A stretch of DNA of 42,401 nucleotides from Alphaproteobacteria bacterium. GTDB taxonomy: Bacteria > Pseudomonadota > Alphaproteobacteria > DSM-16000 > Inquilinaceae. Positions 8,982 to 17,681 of the stretch are shown here, one piece after another; positions within the stretch are counted from its first letter, which is position 1, and the number at the start of each line of letters is the position of its first letter. A program made the position numbers and the translations under genes. The stretch spans positions 1 through 42,401 of the forward strand of contig JANQIX010000112.1 of assembly GCA_028281925.1 (NCBI GenBank), in the 5' to 3' direction. The notes beneath the pieces were generated by a model. That model saw only the letters and a list, made by a program, of their open reading frames with translations. It made no database searches and was not told where the DNA came from.

Positions 8982-10874
8982 ATGGACAACCGGTCGGCCG
9001 CGCCGCAGCGGCCCCTCAATATCGTCATCGTCGGCCATGTCGATCACGGCAAGTCGACCCTGATCGGCCGGCTGCTGCACGACACCGGCAGCCTGCCGGA
9101 CGGCAAGCTTGAGGAACTCAAGCGGGTCTCCGAACGCCGCGGCATGCCGCTGGAATGGTCTTTCGTACTGGATGCCTTCCAAGCCGAGCGCGATCAGGCA
9201 GTGACCATCGACACCACGCGGATCTGGTTCAAGACGCGAACGCGCGACTACGTGATCATCGACGCGCCGGGCCATCGCGAGTTCCTGAAGAACATGATCA
9301 GCGGCGCCGCCAGCGCCGAAGCCGCCGTGCTGGTGGTGGATGCGGCTGAGGGCGTGCGTGAGCAGACCCGCAGGCACGCCTATCTGCTGCACCTCTTGGG
9401 CCTGCGCCAGGTCGTGGTGGCGGTCAACAAGATGGACCTGGTCGGGTTTGCGCGGGACCGCTTCGCCTCCGTCCAGGCCGAGATCACCGCCTATCTGGAC
9501 GAACTGGGGGTCAACGCGCTGGCTGTCGTACCGATCTCCGCCCGCGACGGCGAGACGCTGGTACGGCCCTCGCCGAAGATGCCCTGGTACGATGGCCCGC
9601 CGCTGGTCGACTGCCTGGACAGGTTCGTGCCGCACCGCCAGCCGGTGGAGCGGCCGCTGCGCCTGCCCGTGCAGGACGTCTATAAGCTGGACCATCGCCG
9701 CATCATTGCCGGGCGGGTGGAAAGCGGTGTGCTGCGGGTCGGCGACACGCTTCTGTTCTCGCCCGCCGGCCGTGCCGCGCGGGTCAAGACGATCGAGGAA
9801 TTCGGCGCGTCTGTTCCGCCGGTCGAAGCCCGGGCCGGTCAGGTCGTCGGCGTCACCTTGGACGAGCAGGTCTTCGCCGAGCGCGGCGATGTGGCAAGCC
9901 ACGACGACCATCCGCCGATCCTGACCAACGTGTTCCGCGCCCATGTCTTCTGGCTGGCGTCAAAGCCGCTGGCGGCCGGCGACCGCTTCAAGGTCAAGCT
10001 GGCGACACGCGAGACGCAGGCGGTAGTCCAGTCGATCGAACGGGTGATCGACACCGAGACCCTGGACGGCGGCCGGCGCGAAACGGTCGGGCGCAACGAA
10101 GTCGCCGAAGTCGTGCTGCGCACCCGCGAAATGCTGGCGCTGGACGAGCATTTCGGCAGCGGTGCGACGGGCCGTTGCGTGCTGATCGACACCTTCGACA
10201 CGGTCGGCGGCGGCGTGATTTCCATGCGCGGCTATCCCGATCAGCGCCAGGCGCTGACGGTCAAGGCGACCAACATCCATTCCGTCGACCACCTGCTGAC
10301 CCCGGAGGCCCGGGCGCTGCGCAACAGCCACCGCGGGGCCGTGATCTGGTTCACGGGCCTGAGCGGATCAGGCAAGAGCACGCTGGCGATGCGGCTGGAG
10401 CAGCGGCTGTTCGCCAAAGGCTGGCAGGTCTATGTGCTGGACGGCGACAATGTGCGCCACGGTCTGAATGCCGATCTCGGCTTCTCGCCGCAGGATCGGG
10501 CGGAGAACATCAGGCGCGTCGGCGAAGTCGCCGCCCTGTTTGCCACGGCCGGCATCGTCACGATCACGGCGTTCATCTCGCCCTATCGCGCCGACCGCCA
10601 GCGGGCGCGGGCTGCAGCCGGCGGCGATTTCCACGAGATCTACATCAAGGCCGATCTCGCGACGTGTGAAGAGCGCGACCCCAAGGGACTCTACGCCAAG
10701 GCCCGCGCCGGCAAGATCCCGGAGTTCACCGGCATCTCGGCCCCTTACGAAGAACCGGAGGCGGCGGAACTGACGGTCGACACCGCGACCTGTGCGGTCG
10801 ACGACTGCGTCTCGCAGATCGCCGCCTATCTGGAGCGGCTGACGGTGCTGGAAGGCGGCGCCGCGACGGGGTAG
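8982..10874 (+). CDS. cysNC: Bifunctional sulfate adenylyltransferase subunit 1 / adenylylsulfate kinase (CysNC)
   Basis: This is a fusion of the GTPase subunit of ATP sulfurylase (about 1-445) and APS kinase (about 452-630), 630 residues in all, converting sulfate via APS to PAPS. GTPase motifs are GHVDHGKS (18-25), DAPGH (94-98) and NKMD (149-152). The kinase part has P-loop GLSGSGKST (459-467), DGDNVRHGLN, the FISPYRADR motif with the phosphoryl-site serine near 533, and KIPEFTGISAPYE. The same architecture occurs in rhizobial NodQ, which makes PAPS for Nod-factor sulfation. No nod gene or sulfotransferase is seen here, so assimilatory sulfur metabolism is the more likely role. It follows cysD in one operon and ends before a hairpin shared with the convergent secretion operon. 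Confidence 0.96.
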   Translation: MDNRSAAPQRPLNIVIVGHVDHGKSTLIGRLLHDTGSLPDGKLEELKRVSERRGMPLEWSFVLDAFQAERDQAVTIDTTRIWFKTRTRDYVIIDAPGHREFLKNMISGAASAEAAVLVVDAAEGVREQTRRHAYLLHLLGLRQVVVAVNKMDLVGFARDRFASVQAEITAYLDELGVNALAVVPISARDGETLVRPSPKMPWYDGPPLVDCLDRFVPHRQPVERPLRLPVQDVYKLDHRRIIAGRVESGVLRVGDTLLFSPAGRAARVKTIEEFGASVPPVEARAGQVVGVTLDEQVFAERGDVASHDDHPPILTNVFRAHVFWLASKPLAAGDRFKVKLATRETQAVVQSIERVIDTETLDGGRRETVGRNEVAEVVLRTREMLALDEHFGSGATGRCVLIDTFDTVGGGVISMRGYPDQRQALTVKATNIHSVDHLLTPEARALRNSHRGAVIWFTGLSGSGKSTLAMRLEQRLFAKGWQVYVLDGDNVRHGLNADLGFSPQDRAENIRRVGEVAALFATAGIVTITAFISPYRADRQRARAAAGGDFHEIYIKADLATCEERDPKGLYAKARAGKIPEFTGISAPYEEPEAAELTVDTATCAVDDCVSQIAAYLERLTVLEGGAATG

Positions 10875-10880
10875 CGGTAG

Positions 10881-10922
10881 CCGAGGTCTTCGCGGTCACC
10901 GGTTCCGCGAGACCCGGCTCGG
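10881..10922. terminator. Hairpin between convergent cysNC and hlyD-type genes
   Basis: CCGAG (10881-10885) pairs with CTCGG (10918-10922). Inside it GGTCTTCGCGG pairs with CCGCGAGACC with one bulge. It lies between two converging stop codons (10874 and 10929), as expected of a bidirectional terminator. Confidence 0.55.
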
Positions 10923-10928
10923 CACAAC

Positions 10929-12296
10929 TCAGTCCTCCCGCAGCCCGCGCCGGATGGTGTCGACGAACGGCTCCAGCATGTATTCAAGCGCCGTGCGCTC
11001 GCCGGTCATGATCATCACTTCCGCCGGCATGCCAGGGGCGAGGTCTATCGTGGAGTCGATCTCCTCCAGCGCGTGGCGGTCCACCTCGACGCTGGCGCGG
11101 AAATAGCTTTCACCGGTGTTCTGGTCCGTCAGTGCGTCGGCCGAAACATAGCGGACGATGCCGGACACCTGGGGCAGGTTGCGCTGGCGATAGGCGCTCA
11201 GATGTACCTGCGCCTCCAGCCCGGTGTACACGACATCGATGTCCAGCGGCGAAACCCGGACATCGATCAGCAATTCGTCACCCAGCGGCACAATGTCCAG
11301 GATCGGCTCGCCGGGGCCGATCACGCCGCCCGGCGTCTTGTGCCTGAGCTCCACGACGGTGCCGGCCACCGGGGCAACGATCACGGTGCGCCGCAACACA
11401 TCCTCCGCCGCGCGCAGCCGCTCGCCAACCGAGGCGAACTCCGTCTGCACATCGGTCAGCTGGTTGGCCACTTCGTCCAGCATCATGGTGTCGATGGCGA
11501 TGATCTGCAGCTCCGCCTCGCCGATCGCCTGCTGGGCCCGCGCGATGGCGGCGATGTTGGCGGCACGCTCGCCCTCGATCTCGGCCTGCGCGCGCTGCAG
11601 TGCCAAGAGCCGCGGCTGACGCTCCAGACCTTCTGCGACCAGCCGCTGGACAACCACGACTTCCTGCTGGATCAGCTCGATCTGGCGGACCTGACTTTCG
11701 ATCTGCTGGCCAAGACCCTCGATCTCCTCACGAAGCTGAGCGATGCGCTGACCCAGGATACCCTTGCGCCCGGCGCTGGCGTCGCGGCGCGTCTGGAACA
11801 CATAGGCCTGGGCATCGAGAATGTTTGCTACACTGTCGGGGTCGTTCTGCTGTCGCGCAGCCGTCGCCTCTTCCCGCAGCCAGGCGGGGAAAGCGACCTC
11901 ATCCGCGCCGGTCTGCTCAGCCATCAGCCGTGTGCGCATTGCCGCCAGCGTCAGGAACTGGGTGCGCAAGAGCTGATAGGTGGCGCGCGCCTGGGTGTCT
12001 TCCAGCAGCACCAAAGCGTCCCCGACGGCAACCACATCGCCGTCCTCAATCAGGATCTCGCCGATGATGCCGCCTTCCAGGTGCTGCACCGTCTTGCGAC
12101 TGCCGTCGGGGCTGACCTGCCCCGGGGCGATCGCCGCGCTGGCGAGAGGCGCGACGGACGACCAGCCCATGAAGCCGCCGAAAAACGCCCCGATTACCAG
12201 CAGCCCCACCAGCGCCGGGCCACGCATGCTGCGCCACAGGGCGCGCTTGGGCGATTCCGGTGGGGTGGCCGGAAGGCTCCCGAGGGTCAGGCTCAT
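10929..12296 (-). CDS. Type I secretion periplasmic adaptor (HlyD/PrtE family)
   Basis: This is the membrane-fusion subunit of a type I secretion system, bridging the inner-membrane ABC exporter and a TolC-type outer-membrane channel. The 455 residues comprise a short cytoplasmic N-terminus, one TM helix (about 29-48) and a lipoyl-like half with KTVQHLEGGIIGEILIEDGDVV. A long coiled-coil stretch rich in Gln/Glu/Arg (about 170-310) follows, then the second lipoyl half (VIVAPVAGTVVELRHKTPGGVI) and a C-terminal barrel with APGMPAEVMIMTGERTALEY. That last motif is characteristic of the HlyD/PrtE/LapC group. It is the last gene of a minus-strand operon, 60 bp after the ATPase gene. No TolC gene and no RTX-type substrate (GGxGxD repeats) is visible in the window. 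Confidence 0.95.
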   Translation of the reverse strand: MSLTLGSLPATPPESPKRALWRSMRGPALVGLLVIGAFFGGFMGWSSVAPLASAAIAPGQVSPDGSRKTVQHLEGGIIGEILIEDGDVVAVGDALVLLEDTQARATYQLLRTQFLTLAAMRTRLMAEQTGADEVAFPAWLREEATAARQQNDPDSVANILDAQAYVFQTRRDASAGRKGILGQRIAQLREEIEGLGQQIESQVRQIELIQQEVVVVQRLVAEGLERQPRLLALQRAQAEIEGERAANIAAIARAQQAIGEAELQIIAIDTMMLDEVANQLTDVQTEFASVGERLRAAEDVLRRTVIVAPVAGTVVELRHKTPGGVIGPGEPILDIVPLGDELLIDVRVSPLDIDVVYTGLEAQVHLSAYRQRNLPQVSGIVRYVSADALTDQNTGESYFRASVEVDRHALEEIDSTIDLAPGMPAEVMIMTGERTALEYMLEPFVDTIRRGLRED

Positions 12297-12356
12297 ATCC
12301 TCAATTCCCCCTTCGCTCTTGCGGGGCCGGCGAAACCGCCGACGTGACCCGCGGTG

Positions 12357-14120
12357 CTAGCCGGTCGCCCTTGGGCCGCTGGGGCCCTCACCGGGCTGCG
12401 CCGATGCAGCACCACCCACCCGCGGGACACCGACCGGCCTTGCCGTCACCTGGCGCAATACTTCGTCGCGGGTGCCCGACATTTCCACCGCGCCGTCCCG
12501 CAGCATCACGACACGGTCAACATGTGTGAGAATGCTGGGCCGGTGGGCGACCATGATGATGGTCTTTCCCGCCTCCTTCAGCTGGGCGACCGCGCGCAGC
12601 AGCGCCGCCTCGCCGTCGGGGTCCAGGTTGGAATTCGGCTCGTCCAGGATGATCAGTTGCGGCGTGCCGAACAGCGCCCGCGCCAGGCCAATGCGCTGCC
12701 GCTGGCCGCCGGACAGGATCGCGCCGCTTTCGCCGATTTCGGTCTCGTAGCCGTCGGGCAGATGCAGGATCATCTGATGCACGCCGGCCAGTTCGGCCGC
12801 GGCCACCACCGCCTCGGCGTCGGCGTCCTGCATGCGGGCGATGTTGTCCTTCACCGTGCCGGCGAACAGCTCCACATCCTGCGGCAGGTAGCCGACATGG
12901 CGCCCGAGGTCGATCCTGTCCCAGGCATGGATGTCGGCGCCGTCCAGCCGGATATGCCCGGCTGTGGGTGGCCAGATCCCGACCATCAGCCGGCACAGCG
13001 TGCTCTTGCCCGAGGCGGAAGGGCCGATGACGCCCAGCGCCTGGCCCGGCTTGGCGTCGAGCGAGACTACCTTGAGCACGGGCTTGGCCGCGCCCGGCGG
13101 GACGAATGAGACGCGGTCGACCGCCAGATTGCCCTGAGGGGCCGGTAGGCGCATGGAGTCCGGCGCGGCCGGGGCCCGGTGCAGCAGCTCCTGCAGGCGA
13201 GCATAGCTGTCGCGGCTGGACACGAACGTCTTCCACGCGGTGATCCCCTGCTCCACCGGCGCCAGGGCGCGGCCCAGCAGGATCGAGCCGGCGATCATTC
13301 CGCCGCCCGTCAGTTCGCCCTGGATCACCAGGTACGCGCCGAGCCCGAGAATGCCGACCTGCACGAACAGGCGCACGAACTTGCTGAAGCCCACAATGCC
13401 GGCGGCCCGGTCACTGGCCTTCCGCTGCGTGGTCAGCACCTGATTGTTGAGTGTCTCGAAGCGGTTGACCAGGCCGGGCAACATGCCCATGGCCTGGACG
13501 ACCTCCGCATTGTCGACCGTGGCGGTCACCTGCCGCAGCGCGCGCACCTGCGTCTGCCCCGCCTCTTTCAGAAGCTTGCGGGTGACCAGCTCGTTCGCCA
13601 ATGCCAAGAGGAACAGGATGATCGCGGCGATCAGCGCCAGCACGCCCAGCCAGGTGTGGATCATCCAGATGACCGCGACATAGACCGGGACCCAGGGGGA
13701 GTCGAACAGCGGGAAGATGCCCTGCCCGCCCACGAAGCTTCTGATCTGCCCCAAGTCGCGCAACGCCTGCGCGCCCATGCCGGCGCCGCCGAGTTTCGCC
13801 GCCACGCTGGCGTCGATCAGCCGTGCGCCCAGTCGCTGCTCCAGCCATGTGCTGACGCGCGTCAGCACATGGCTTCGCATCGCTTCCAGCGTGCCGAGGA
13901 CTGCGATAGCGGTAGCGGCGACCATGGTCAGCAGCAGCAGCGTCTCCGTGCTGCCGCTCGCCAGAACGCGGTCGAAGACCTGCATCATGTACAGCGGCAC
14001 GACCATCATCAGCAGATTCAGGAAAAAGCTGAAAATGCCGACGAAGACGAAGCCCGGGCGTGCGAAGCGCAGGAATTCCTGGAGCGGCGTCCGCTCCGTC
14101 TTCGGTTGTGCTGCGCGCAT
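12357..14120 (-). CDS. Type I secretion system permease/ATPase (PrtD/HlyB-like, no C39 domain)
   Basis: This is a 587-residue ABC exporter half-transporter powering type I secretion. The N-terminal membrane domain (about 20-290) shows hydrophobic segments near 22-45, 60-78, 144-175 and 251-285. The nucleotide-binding domain has Walker A GPSASGKST (367-374 region), Q-loop YLPQDVELF, signature LSGGQ (469-473), Walker B LIILDEP and switch His near 526. There is no N-terminal C39 peptidase or C39-like domain, so a GG-leader bacteriocin substrate is unlikely; the PrtD type usually exports RTX proteins with uncleaved C-terminal signals. The Pro/Gly-rich tail (560-587) is probably disordered. It lies between the nucleotide-sugar dehydrogenase (85 bp) and the HlyD-type adaptor (60 bp), in the same direction. 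Confidence 0.95.
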   Translation of the reverse strand: MRAAQPKTERTPLQEFLRFARPGFVFVGIFSFFLNLLMMVVPLYMMQVFDRVLASGSTETLLLLTMVAATAIAVLGTLEAMRSHVLTRVSTWLEQRLGARLIDASVAAKLGGAGMGAQALRDLGQIRSFVGGQGIFPLFDSPWVPVYVAVIWMIHTWLGVLALIAAIILFLLALANELVTRKLLKEAGQTQVRALRQVTATVDNAEVVQAMGMLPGLVNRFETLNNQVLTTQRKASDRAAGIVGFSKFVRLFVQVGILGLGAYLVIQGELTGGGMIAGSILLGRALAPVEQGITAWKTFVSSRDSYARLQELLHRAPAAPDSMRLPAPQGNLAVDRVSFVPPGAAKPVLKVVSLDAKPGQALGVIGPSASGKSTLCRLMVGIWPPTAGHIRLDGADIHAWDRIDLGRHVGYLPQDVELFAGTVKDNIARMQDADAEAVVAAAELAGVHQMILHLPDGYETEIGESGAILSGGQRQRIGLARALFGTPQLIILDEPNSNLDPDGEAALLRAVAQLKEAGKTIIMVAHRPSILTHVDRVVMLRDGAVEMSGTRDEVLRQVTARPVGVPRVGGAASAQPGEGPSGPRATG

Positions 14121-14205
14121 GGTCGTCGTCCAAATGGGGCTGAGGCACCGGGCCGGGTCAAGGCGAGCCGGCAGTGCCTCTATGCGTAATGCGTGTGTCT
14201 GTCTC

Positions 14206-15486
14206 TCACAGTGACCAATAACACAGCCCAGTCGGCGTATCTGCCGGATTCAGGACCGACTTCACGTCGACGATCAGACCGCCATCGTTGAGCCGTGAGA
14301 AGAGATCCCGCACGGGCATCTCCAGATAGAACCGGTGCGGGACGGCGAAGACCAGCGCGTCCAGGCCGGTCATCGCTTCCAGCCCGGTCAGCGTCATGCC
14401 GTATTCCGCATGCACCTCTTCGGCATCCGCCAACGGATCATGCACGAGAGGTTCGAGGCCCGATGCTGCAAGCTCCCTCACGATGTCTGGGACGCGGCTG
14501 TTGCGCAGGTCTCGGACGTTCTCCTTGAAGGTGATCCCGAGAATGCCGACCCGGGCGTTGCCGGCCGTCCGGCCGGCGCGGAACAGCGCCCTGACGACCT
14601 CTTGCGCGATGTACCGGCCCATCCCGTCATTGATGCGCCGCCCCGCCAGGATCACCTCGGGGTAATAGCCGACCTGCTGCGCACGGGCCGTCAGGTAGTA
14701 GGGGTCAACGCCGATGCAGTGTCCGCCCACCAGGCCGGGGGTGAAGGGCAGGAAGTTCCACTTGGTGCGCGCCGCCGCCAGCACATCGGAGGTTCGGAGG
14801 TCGAGGCGGTGGAAGATCAGCGCCAGTTCGTTCATCAGGGCGACGTTGAGATCGCGCTGTATGTTCTCGATCACCTTGGCCGCCTCGGCCACTTCGATCG
14901 ACGGTGCTCGGTGGACGCCGGCCTCGACCACGCGGGCGTACAAGCTGGCCACCCGATCCAGCGTCTCCGCATCCTCGCCGGCCACCACCTTGACGATCCG
15001 CTCAAGCGTATGCTCCCGGTCGCCGGGATTGATCCGTTCGGGCGAGTATGCCAGCCGAAAGTCGACGCCCTGTCGCAGGCCGGAGACTCGGGCGATGGTG
15101 GGGCCGCAGATGTCGCGCGTGACACCCGGATAGACCGTGCTCTCGAAGACGACGATGGTACCGGCGGTCATGTGGTGGGCGATGGTCTCGCACGCCGAAA
15201 GCAGGATGCCGAGATTGGGTTGGCGGTCTTCGTCGACCGGCGTGGGAACCCCCACGATGATGACCGTCGCATCCGCCAGGGCCGCCGGGTCGCTGGTACA
15301 GGTCAGGGACGAAGCCGATAGGGTTTCGCGGTCGACTTCGCCGGTGGTGTCCACGCCGCGACTGAGCTCACCAACGCGGGCAGCATTGATGTCGAACCCG
15401 ATGGTACCTTCGAACTGGCGGGCAAAGCCGAGGGCGACGGGCAGGCCGACATAGCCAAGGCCGACGACGGCGATCCGTTCTTGCAT
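14206..15486 (-). CDS. Nucleotide sugar dehydrogenase (WbpO/TviB-like UDP-HexNAc 6-dehydrogenase)
   Basis: This is a 426-residue NAD-dependent enzyme that oxidises C6 of a UDP-sugar to a carboxylate, supplying uronic acids for surface polysaccharide. The N-terminal Rossmann motif is VVGLGYVGLPVALGF (8-22). The central region has FESTVYPGVTRD and AYSPERINPGDREHT, a pattern typical of the UDP-N-acetylhexosamine branch (WbpO, TviB) rather than UDP-glucose dehydrogenase. The catalytic cysteine is C257 in GGHCIGVDPYYL, and GITFKENVRDLRNSR marks the C-terminal domain. ATG 15486 is chosen by alignment with the family; an in-frame ATG at 15519 would add 11 residues and neither has a strong ribosome binding site. 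It is first in an operon with the type I secretion genes, and no glycosyltransferase is nearby. Confidence 0.92.
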   Translation of the reverse strand: MQERIAVVGLGYVGLPVALGFARQFEGTIGFDINAARVGELSRGVDTTGEVDRETLSASSLTCTSDPAALADATVIIVGVPTPVDEDRQPNLGILLSACETIAHHMTAGTIVVFESTVYPGVTRDICGPTIARVSGLRQGVDFRLAYSPERINPGDREHTLERIVKVVAGEDAETLDRVASLYARVVEAGVHRAPSIEVAEAAKVIENIQRDLNVALMNELALIFHRLDLRTSDVLAAARTKWNFLPFTPGLVGGHCIGVDPYYLTARAQQVGYYPEVILAGRRINDGMGRYIAQEVVRALFRAGRTAGNARVGILGITFKENVRDLRNSRVPDIVRELAASGLEPLVHDPLADAEEVHAEYGMTLTGLEAMTGLDALVFAVPHRFYLEMPVRDLFSRLNDGGLIVDVKSVLNPADTPTGLCYWSL

Positions 15487-15881
15487 GATGGGGCACTGTT
15501 TCTGTGATACCGGGCGCATCCGCCGGGAACTCGGCGCGATGCGCGGGCGACACTACCGTTTTCGGCGCGGTTTTCCAGCCGCAACCGGATTTCCCTCGTC
15601 CGGCCATGGTGGGATCGGGCAGTTCGGTGAGATTTCCCGTGGCCGTGGCCCGGCTCGCAGCCGCACTGCCGCGGGACTATCGCGAACCCCGCGGACACGT
15701 TAAACTTGTCACCTTGCCGCGGCCATTCGGCCGCGAAGGGCCGCACCGCCGGGCCACAGAGGCGCCGGATATGCCCGAGGAACCCTCAGGGCGTGTGGGC
15801 CGTTGATGGAACAGGGGTGACCGGGGCGTACGACCGACGCCCGCACCCCAGCGTCATCGCTTGATGAGGATTGGAGAGGCC
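15487..15881. other. Divergent intergenic region between sugar dehydrogenase and MlaC-like genes
   Basis: These 395 bp separate two divergent genes, so they should hold promoters for both directions. Overlapping frames on both strands carry no recognisable domain and look like high-GC artefacts. The only clear signal is GGAGAGG at 15873-15879, which fixes the start at 15882. Confidence 0.4.
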
Positions 15882-16511
15882 ATGAGAATCATGGGACGTG
15901 CCGCCATGCGCGCGGCTTCGATCGCTGTGCTGTGCGTCTTCTGGTCAAGCGTGCCTGCGCGCGCCGTCGACCAGACGGCCGCACAGGACTTCGTCGCCGA
16001 ACTGGGCCGCGAAACCGTGGAGGTTCTGCAACGCCCGGATCTGAACTACCGGCAATCCGTGGAAGAATTCCGGCAGTTGTTCCAGCGTCACGTGGACATT
16101 CCGACGATCGGCCGATTCGTGCTTGGCCGGCACTGGCCCAACGCCACCGAAGCTCAGCAGCGGCAGTACATGGAACTGTTCCAGGACATGGTTATAGAGA
16201 CCTACGCCCGCCGCTTCCATGAGTATGCTGGTGAGACTCTGGTTGTTGTCGGTTCACGGCCGGAAGGTGAGCGCGATGTTCTGGTGGAGACCCAGATCGT
16301 CCGCCCGGCTGGCGCGCCACCGGTGAACGTCACCTGGCGTGTGCGCGAACGCGACGGCCGGCGGCAGGTGATCGATGTGGCAGTCGAAGGGGTAAGCCTG
16401 GCCATCACGCAGCGTGATGAGTTCAGTGCGGTCATCCAGCGCAACGGCGGCAGCATCGACGCGCTGCTCAACTCGATGAACCAGACGATCCAGAACGCTC
16501 GCCAAGGTTGA
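15882..16511 (+). CDS. MlaC/Ttg2D-family periplasmic phospholipid-binding protein
   Basis: This is a 209-residue exported protein of the MlaC (toluene tolerance Ttg2D, PF05494) family. Members carry phospholipids across the periplasm between outer-membrane and inner-membrane complexes; related HpnM proteins accompany hopanoid genes. The N-terminus is a signal peptide (basic start, hydrophobic core, then SVPARA before VDQTAAQDFV). The mature part shows family landmarks: a VDIPTIGRFVLGRHW block, then EAQQRQYMELFQDMVIETYARRF, a VETQIVRPAGAPPVNVTWRVRE strand pair and a closing VEGVSLAITQRDEFSAVIQRNGGSIDALL. ATG 15882 follows GGAGAGG by two bases; an earlier in-frame ATG at 15864 lacks such a site. 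It is a single-gene unit with its own terminator, and no other mla genes are present. Confidence 0.93.
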   Translation: MRIMGRAAMRAASIAVLCVFWSSVPARAVDQTAAQDFVAELGRETVEVLQRPDLNYRQSVEEFRQLFQRHVDIPTIGRFVLGRHWPNATEAQQRQYMELFQDMVIETYARRFHEYAGETLVVVGSRPEGERDVLVETQIVRPAGAPPVNVTWRVRERDGRRQVIDVAVEGVSLAITQRDEFSAVIQRNGGSIDALLNSMNQTIQNARQG

Positions 16512-16523
16512 CTGGCGGGATGC

Positions 16524-16558
16524 GAACGGCCGGCCCATCAAGGATGGGCCGGCCGTTC
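16524..16558 (+). terminator. Strong hairpin terminator after the MlaC-like gene
   Basis: A perfect 15-bp stem (16524-16538 with 16544-16558) closes a 5-nt loop, 12 bp after the stop codon, and is followed by AATCTTGCC. It is the clearest intrinsic terminator-like structure in the window. Being nearly symmetrical, it could also serve minus-strand transcription from 16655. Confidence 0.8.
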
Positions 16559-16654
16559 AATCTTGCCAAAGCAGTTCGGTTTCAGTGATAGGCGGCCAAG
16601 TGGCCGGCCAATGCCGCCCGCGCAGCCGTGCCCGTTCGGTTCACACCGTTCGGT

Positions 16655-16882
16655 TCAGGCGCGCCGCCTTTGACGTTGCTGGCGCTGCGGCTTGGTATCG
16701 GTATTGGCGTTGGCCGGCACTGCCGTCTTTTCGGCGAGCAGGCGTTCGATGAAGACAGCCAAGCGCATGTCCGTCGTGTCGCGATTACGGCGCACGCGGT
16801 CACGGACCTGACCCAGGAGAGCCTGCAGCTCATACGGGCAGTCGGGCAGCGCGTCGACAGACAGTTCACTGGCCTTGTTCAC
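16655..16882 (-). CDS. Small hypothetical protein, acidic N-terminus and basic tail
   Basis: This is a possible 75-residue protein with no recognised family. GTG 16882 is chosen because GGAGG/AGGGGA lies 5-14 bp upstream and the sequence from there (VNKASELSVDALPDCPYELQ) looks like a structured protein. The longer frame opening at 16984 adds an unconvincing Cys/Gly/Pro-rich stretch. A predicted helix (about 18-50, rich in Leu, Val and Arg) is followed by a low-complexity tail of Gln and Arg. It is convergent with the MlaC-like gene across the strong hairpin. Alternative frames here are also open, so this remains a moderate call. Confidence 0.45.
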   Translation of the reverse strand: MNKASELSVDALPDCPYELQALLGQVRDRVRRNRDTTDMRLAVFIERLLAEKTAVPANANTDTKPQRQQRQRRRA

Positions 16883-17397
16883 CTGTCTTCCCCTCCAACC
16901 CTCGGGCGCAAACCATGCGCATTGCGTCGCCCCGGTGTCGTGCGTAGGGCCGCCTCTCTTAGGCGGAACGCACCCCAAACACAAGTACTGCCCGGCTCGG
17001 GGCCGATGGTTTCATCTCGTACCATTGAAGGCGGCTGTCGGTTCAGAAGCTAAGTAAATAAATACTTAAGCCCATCCCTTGCCGACGATTTGAGGCTACA
17101 TGCTAAACGGAGAATCGTAAAGAAATATTTGCAGATGTTTGGGGGCAGGTCTGCGCTCAATGCAGACCTCGATCTTGGCACCTATTGTGCCCCTCTTTGA
17201 CATCATGCACCACATCGTGTGCCGGTATCGAGACCCGAATGGCCGCCGCAGCGCAATGTGGCGTCTGGGCGCATGGGACGCAGACGGTCCGTGTCGGGCG
17301 CGCGACACGTCCATCGCAAGCCTTCACAAGGGCGAAGCTGCGACAACTCCAACTTGCCCCCAACAGGCCTCCAATAACCGAAAGGTGCCAGGATTGT
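16883..17397. other. 515-bp stretch without a clear gene
   Basis: No convincing gene is seen. It holds an A+T-rich patch near 17045-17070 with inverted repeat TAAGTA/TACTTA (17051-17068). It also holds a perfect 8-bp stem with a 7-nt loop at 17147-17169 (AGGTCTGC/GCAGACCT). Open frames crossing it on both strands lack protein-like composition. Confidence 0.4.
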
Positions 17398-17625
17398 TTG
17401 GACGTTAGCGCTCTCTATCCGGCCGTTCATGCCCGCGCCGCGCACGACCTGAAGACGGCCGAACATCTCTGCATCGTGGTGAAGGCAAGGGCTGCCCATG
17501 TCAGCTACCTGCGGCTGCAGTTCGACGGCGATGCCACGCTGTCGCTGATCCTCTCGAAGGCGATGCTGTTGGCCGCAGACGACAAGATCACCGATCCTGG
17601 TATAGTCTCGCAGCTCCGCCAATAA
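17398..17625 (+). CDS. Possible small hypothetical protein
   Basis: This is the most protein-like part of a longer open frame: 75 residues from TTG 17398, beginning LDVSALYPAVHARAAHDLK. It includes a plausible alternation of hydrophobic and charged residues (YLRLQFDGDATLSLILSKAMLLAADDK). AAAGG at 17381-17385 is the nearest ribosome-binding-like sequence and is rather far from the start. A long open frame also exists on the opposite strand (17203-17661), which has less protein-like composition. No family is recognised. It may be a real small gene in the same direction as the phosphodiesterase 56 bp downstream. Confidence 0.35.
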   Translation: MDVSALYPAVHARAAHDLKTAEHLCIVVKARAAHVSYLRLQFDGDATLSLILSKAMLLAADDKITDPGIVSQLRQ

Positions 17626-17681
17626 AGGCGCGACCGTCACCCCGCAGCGCCGCGGCAGCATGCCCTGGTTGCACGCAGCCT

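Noticed and set aside
8156..10874. Nod-factor sulfation genes nodPQ
   Set aside because: The domain architecture matches NodP/NodQ, but no nod genes or sulfotransferase are present; general sulfate activation explains the pair.
10929..14120. Type I secretion pair as exporter of the cysteine-rich peptide
   Set aside because: It lies about 5 kb away in a different operon with a sugar dehydrogenase. The ATPase has no C39 peptidase domain and the peptide has no double-Gly leader motif.
17203..17661. Minus-strand frame of 152 codons opposite the small frame at 17398-17625
   Set aside because: No ribosome binding site and less protein-like composition than the plus-strand frame.
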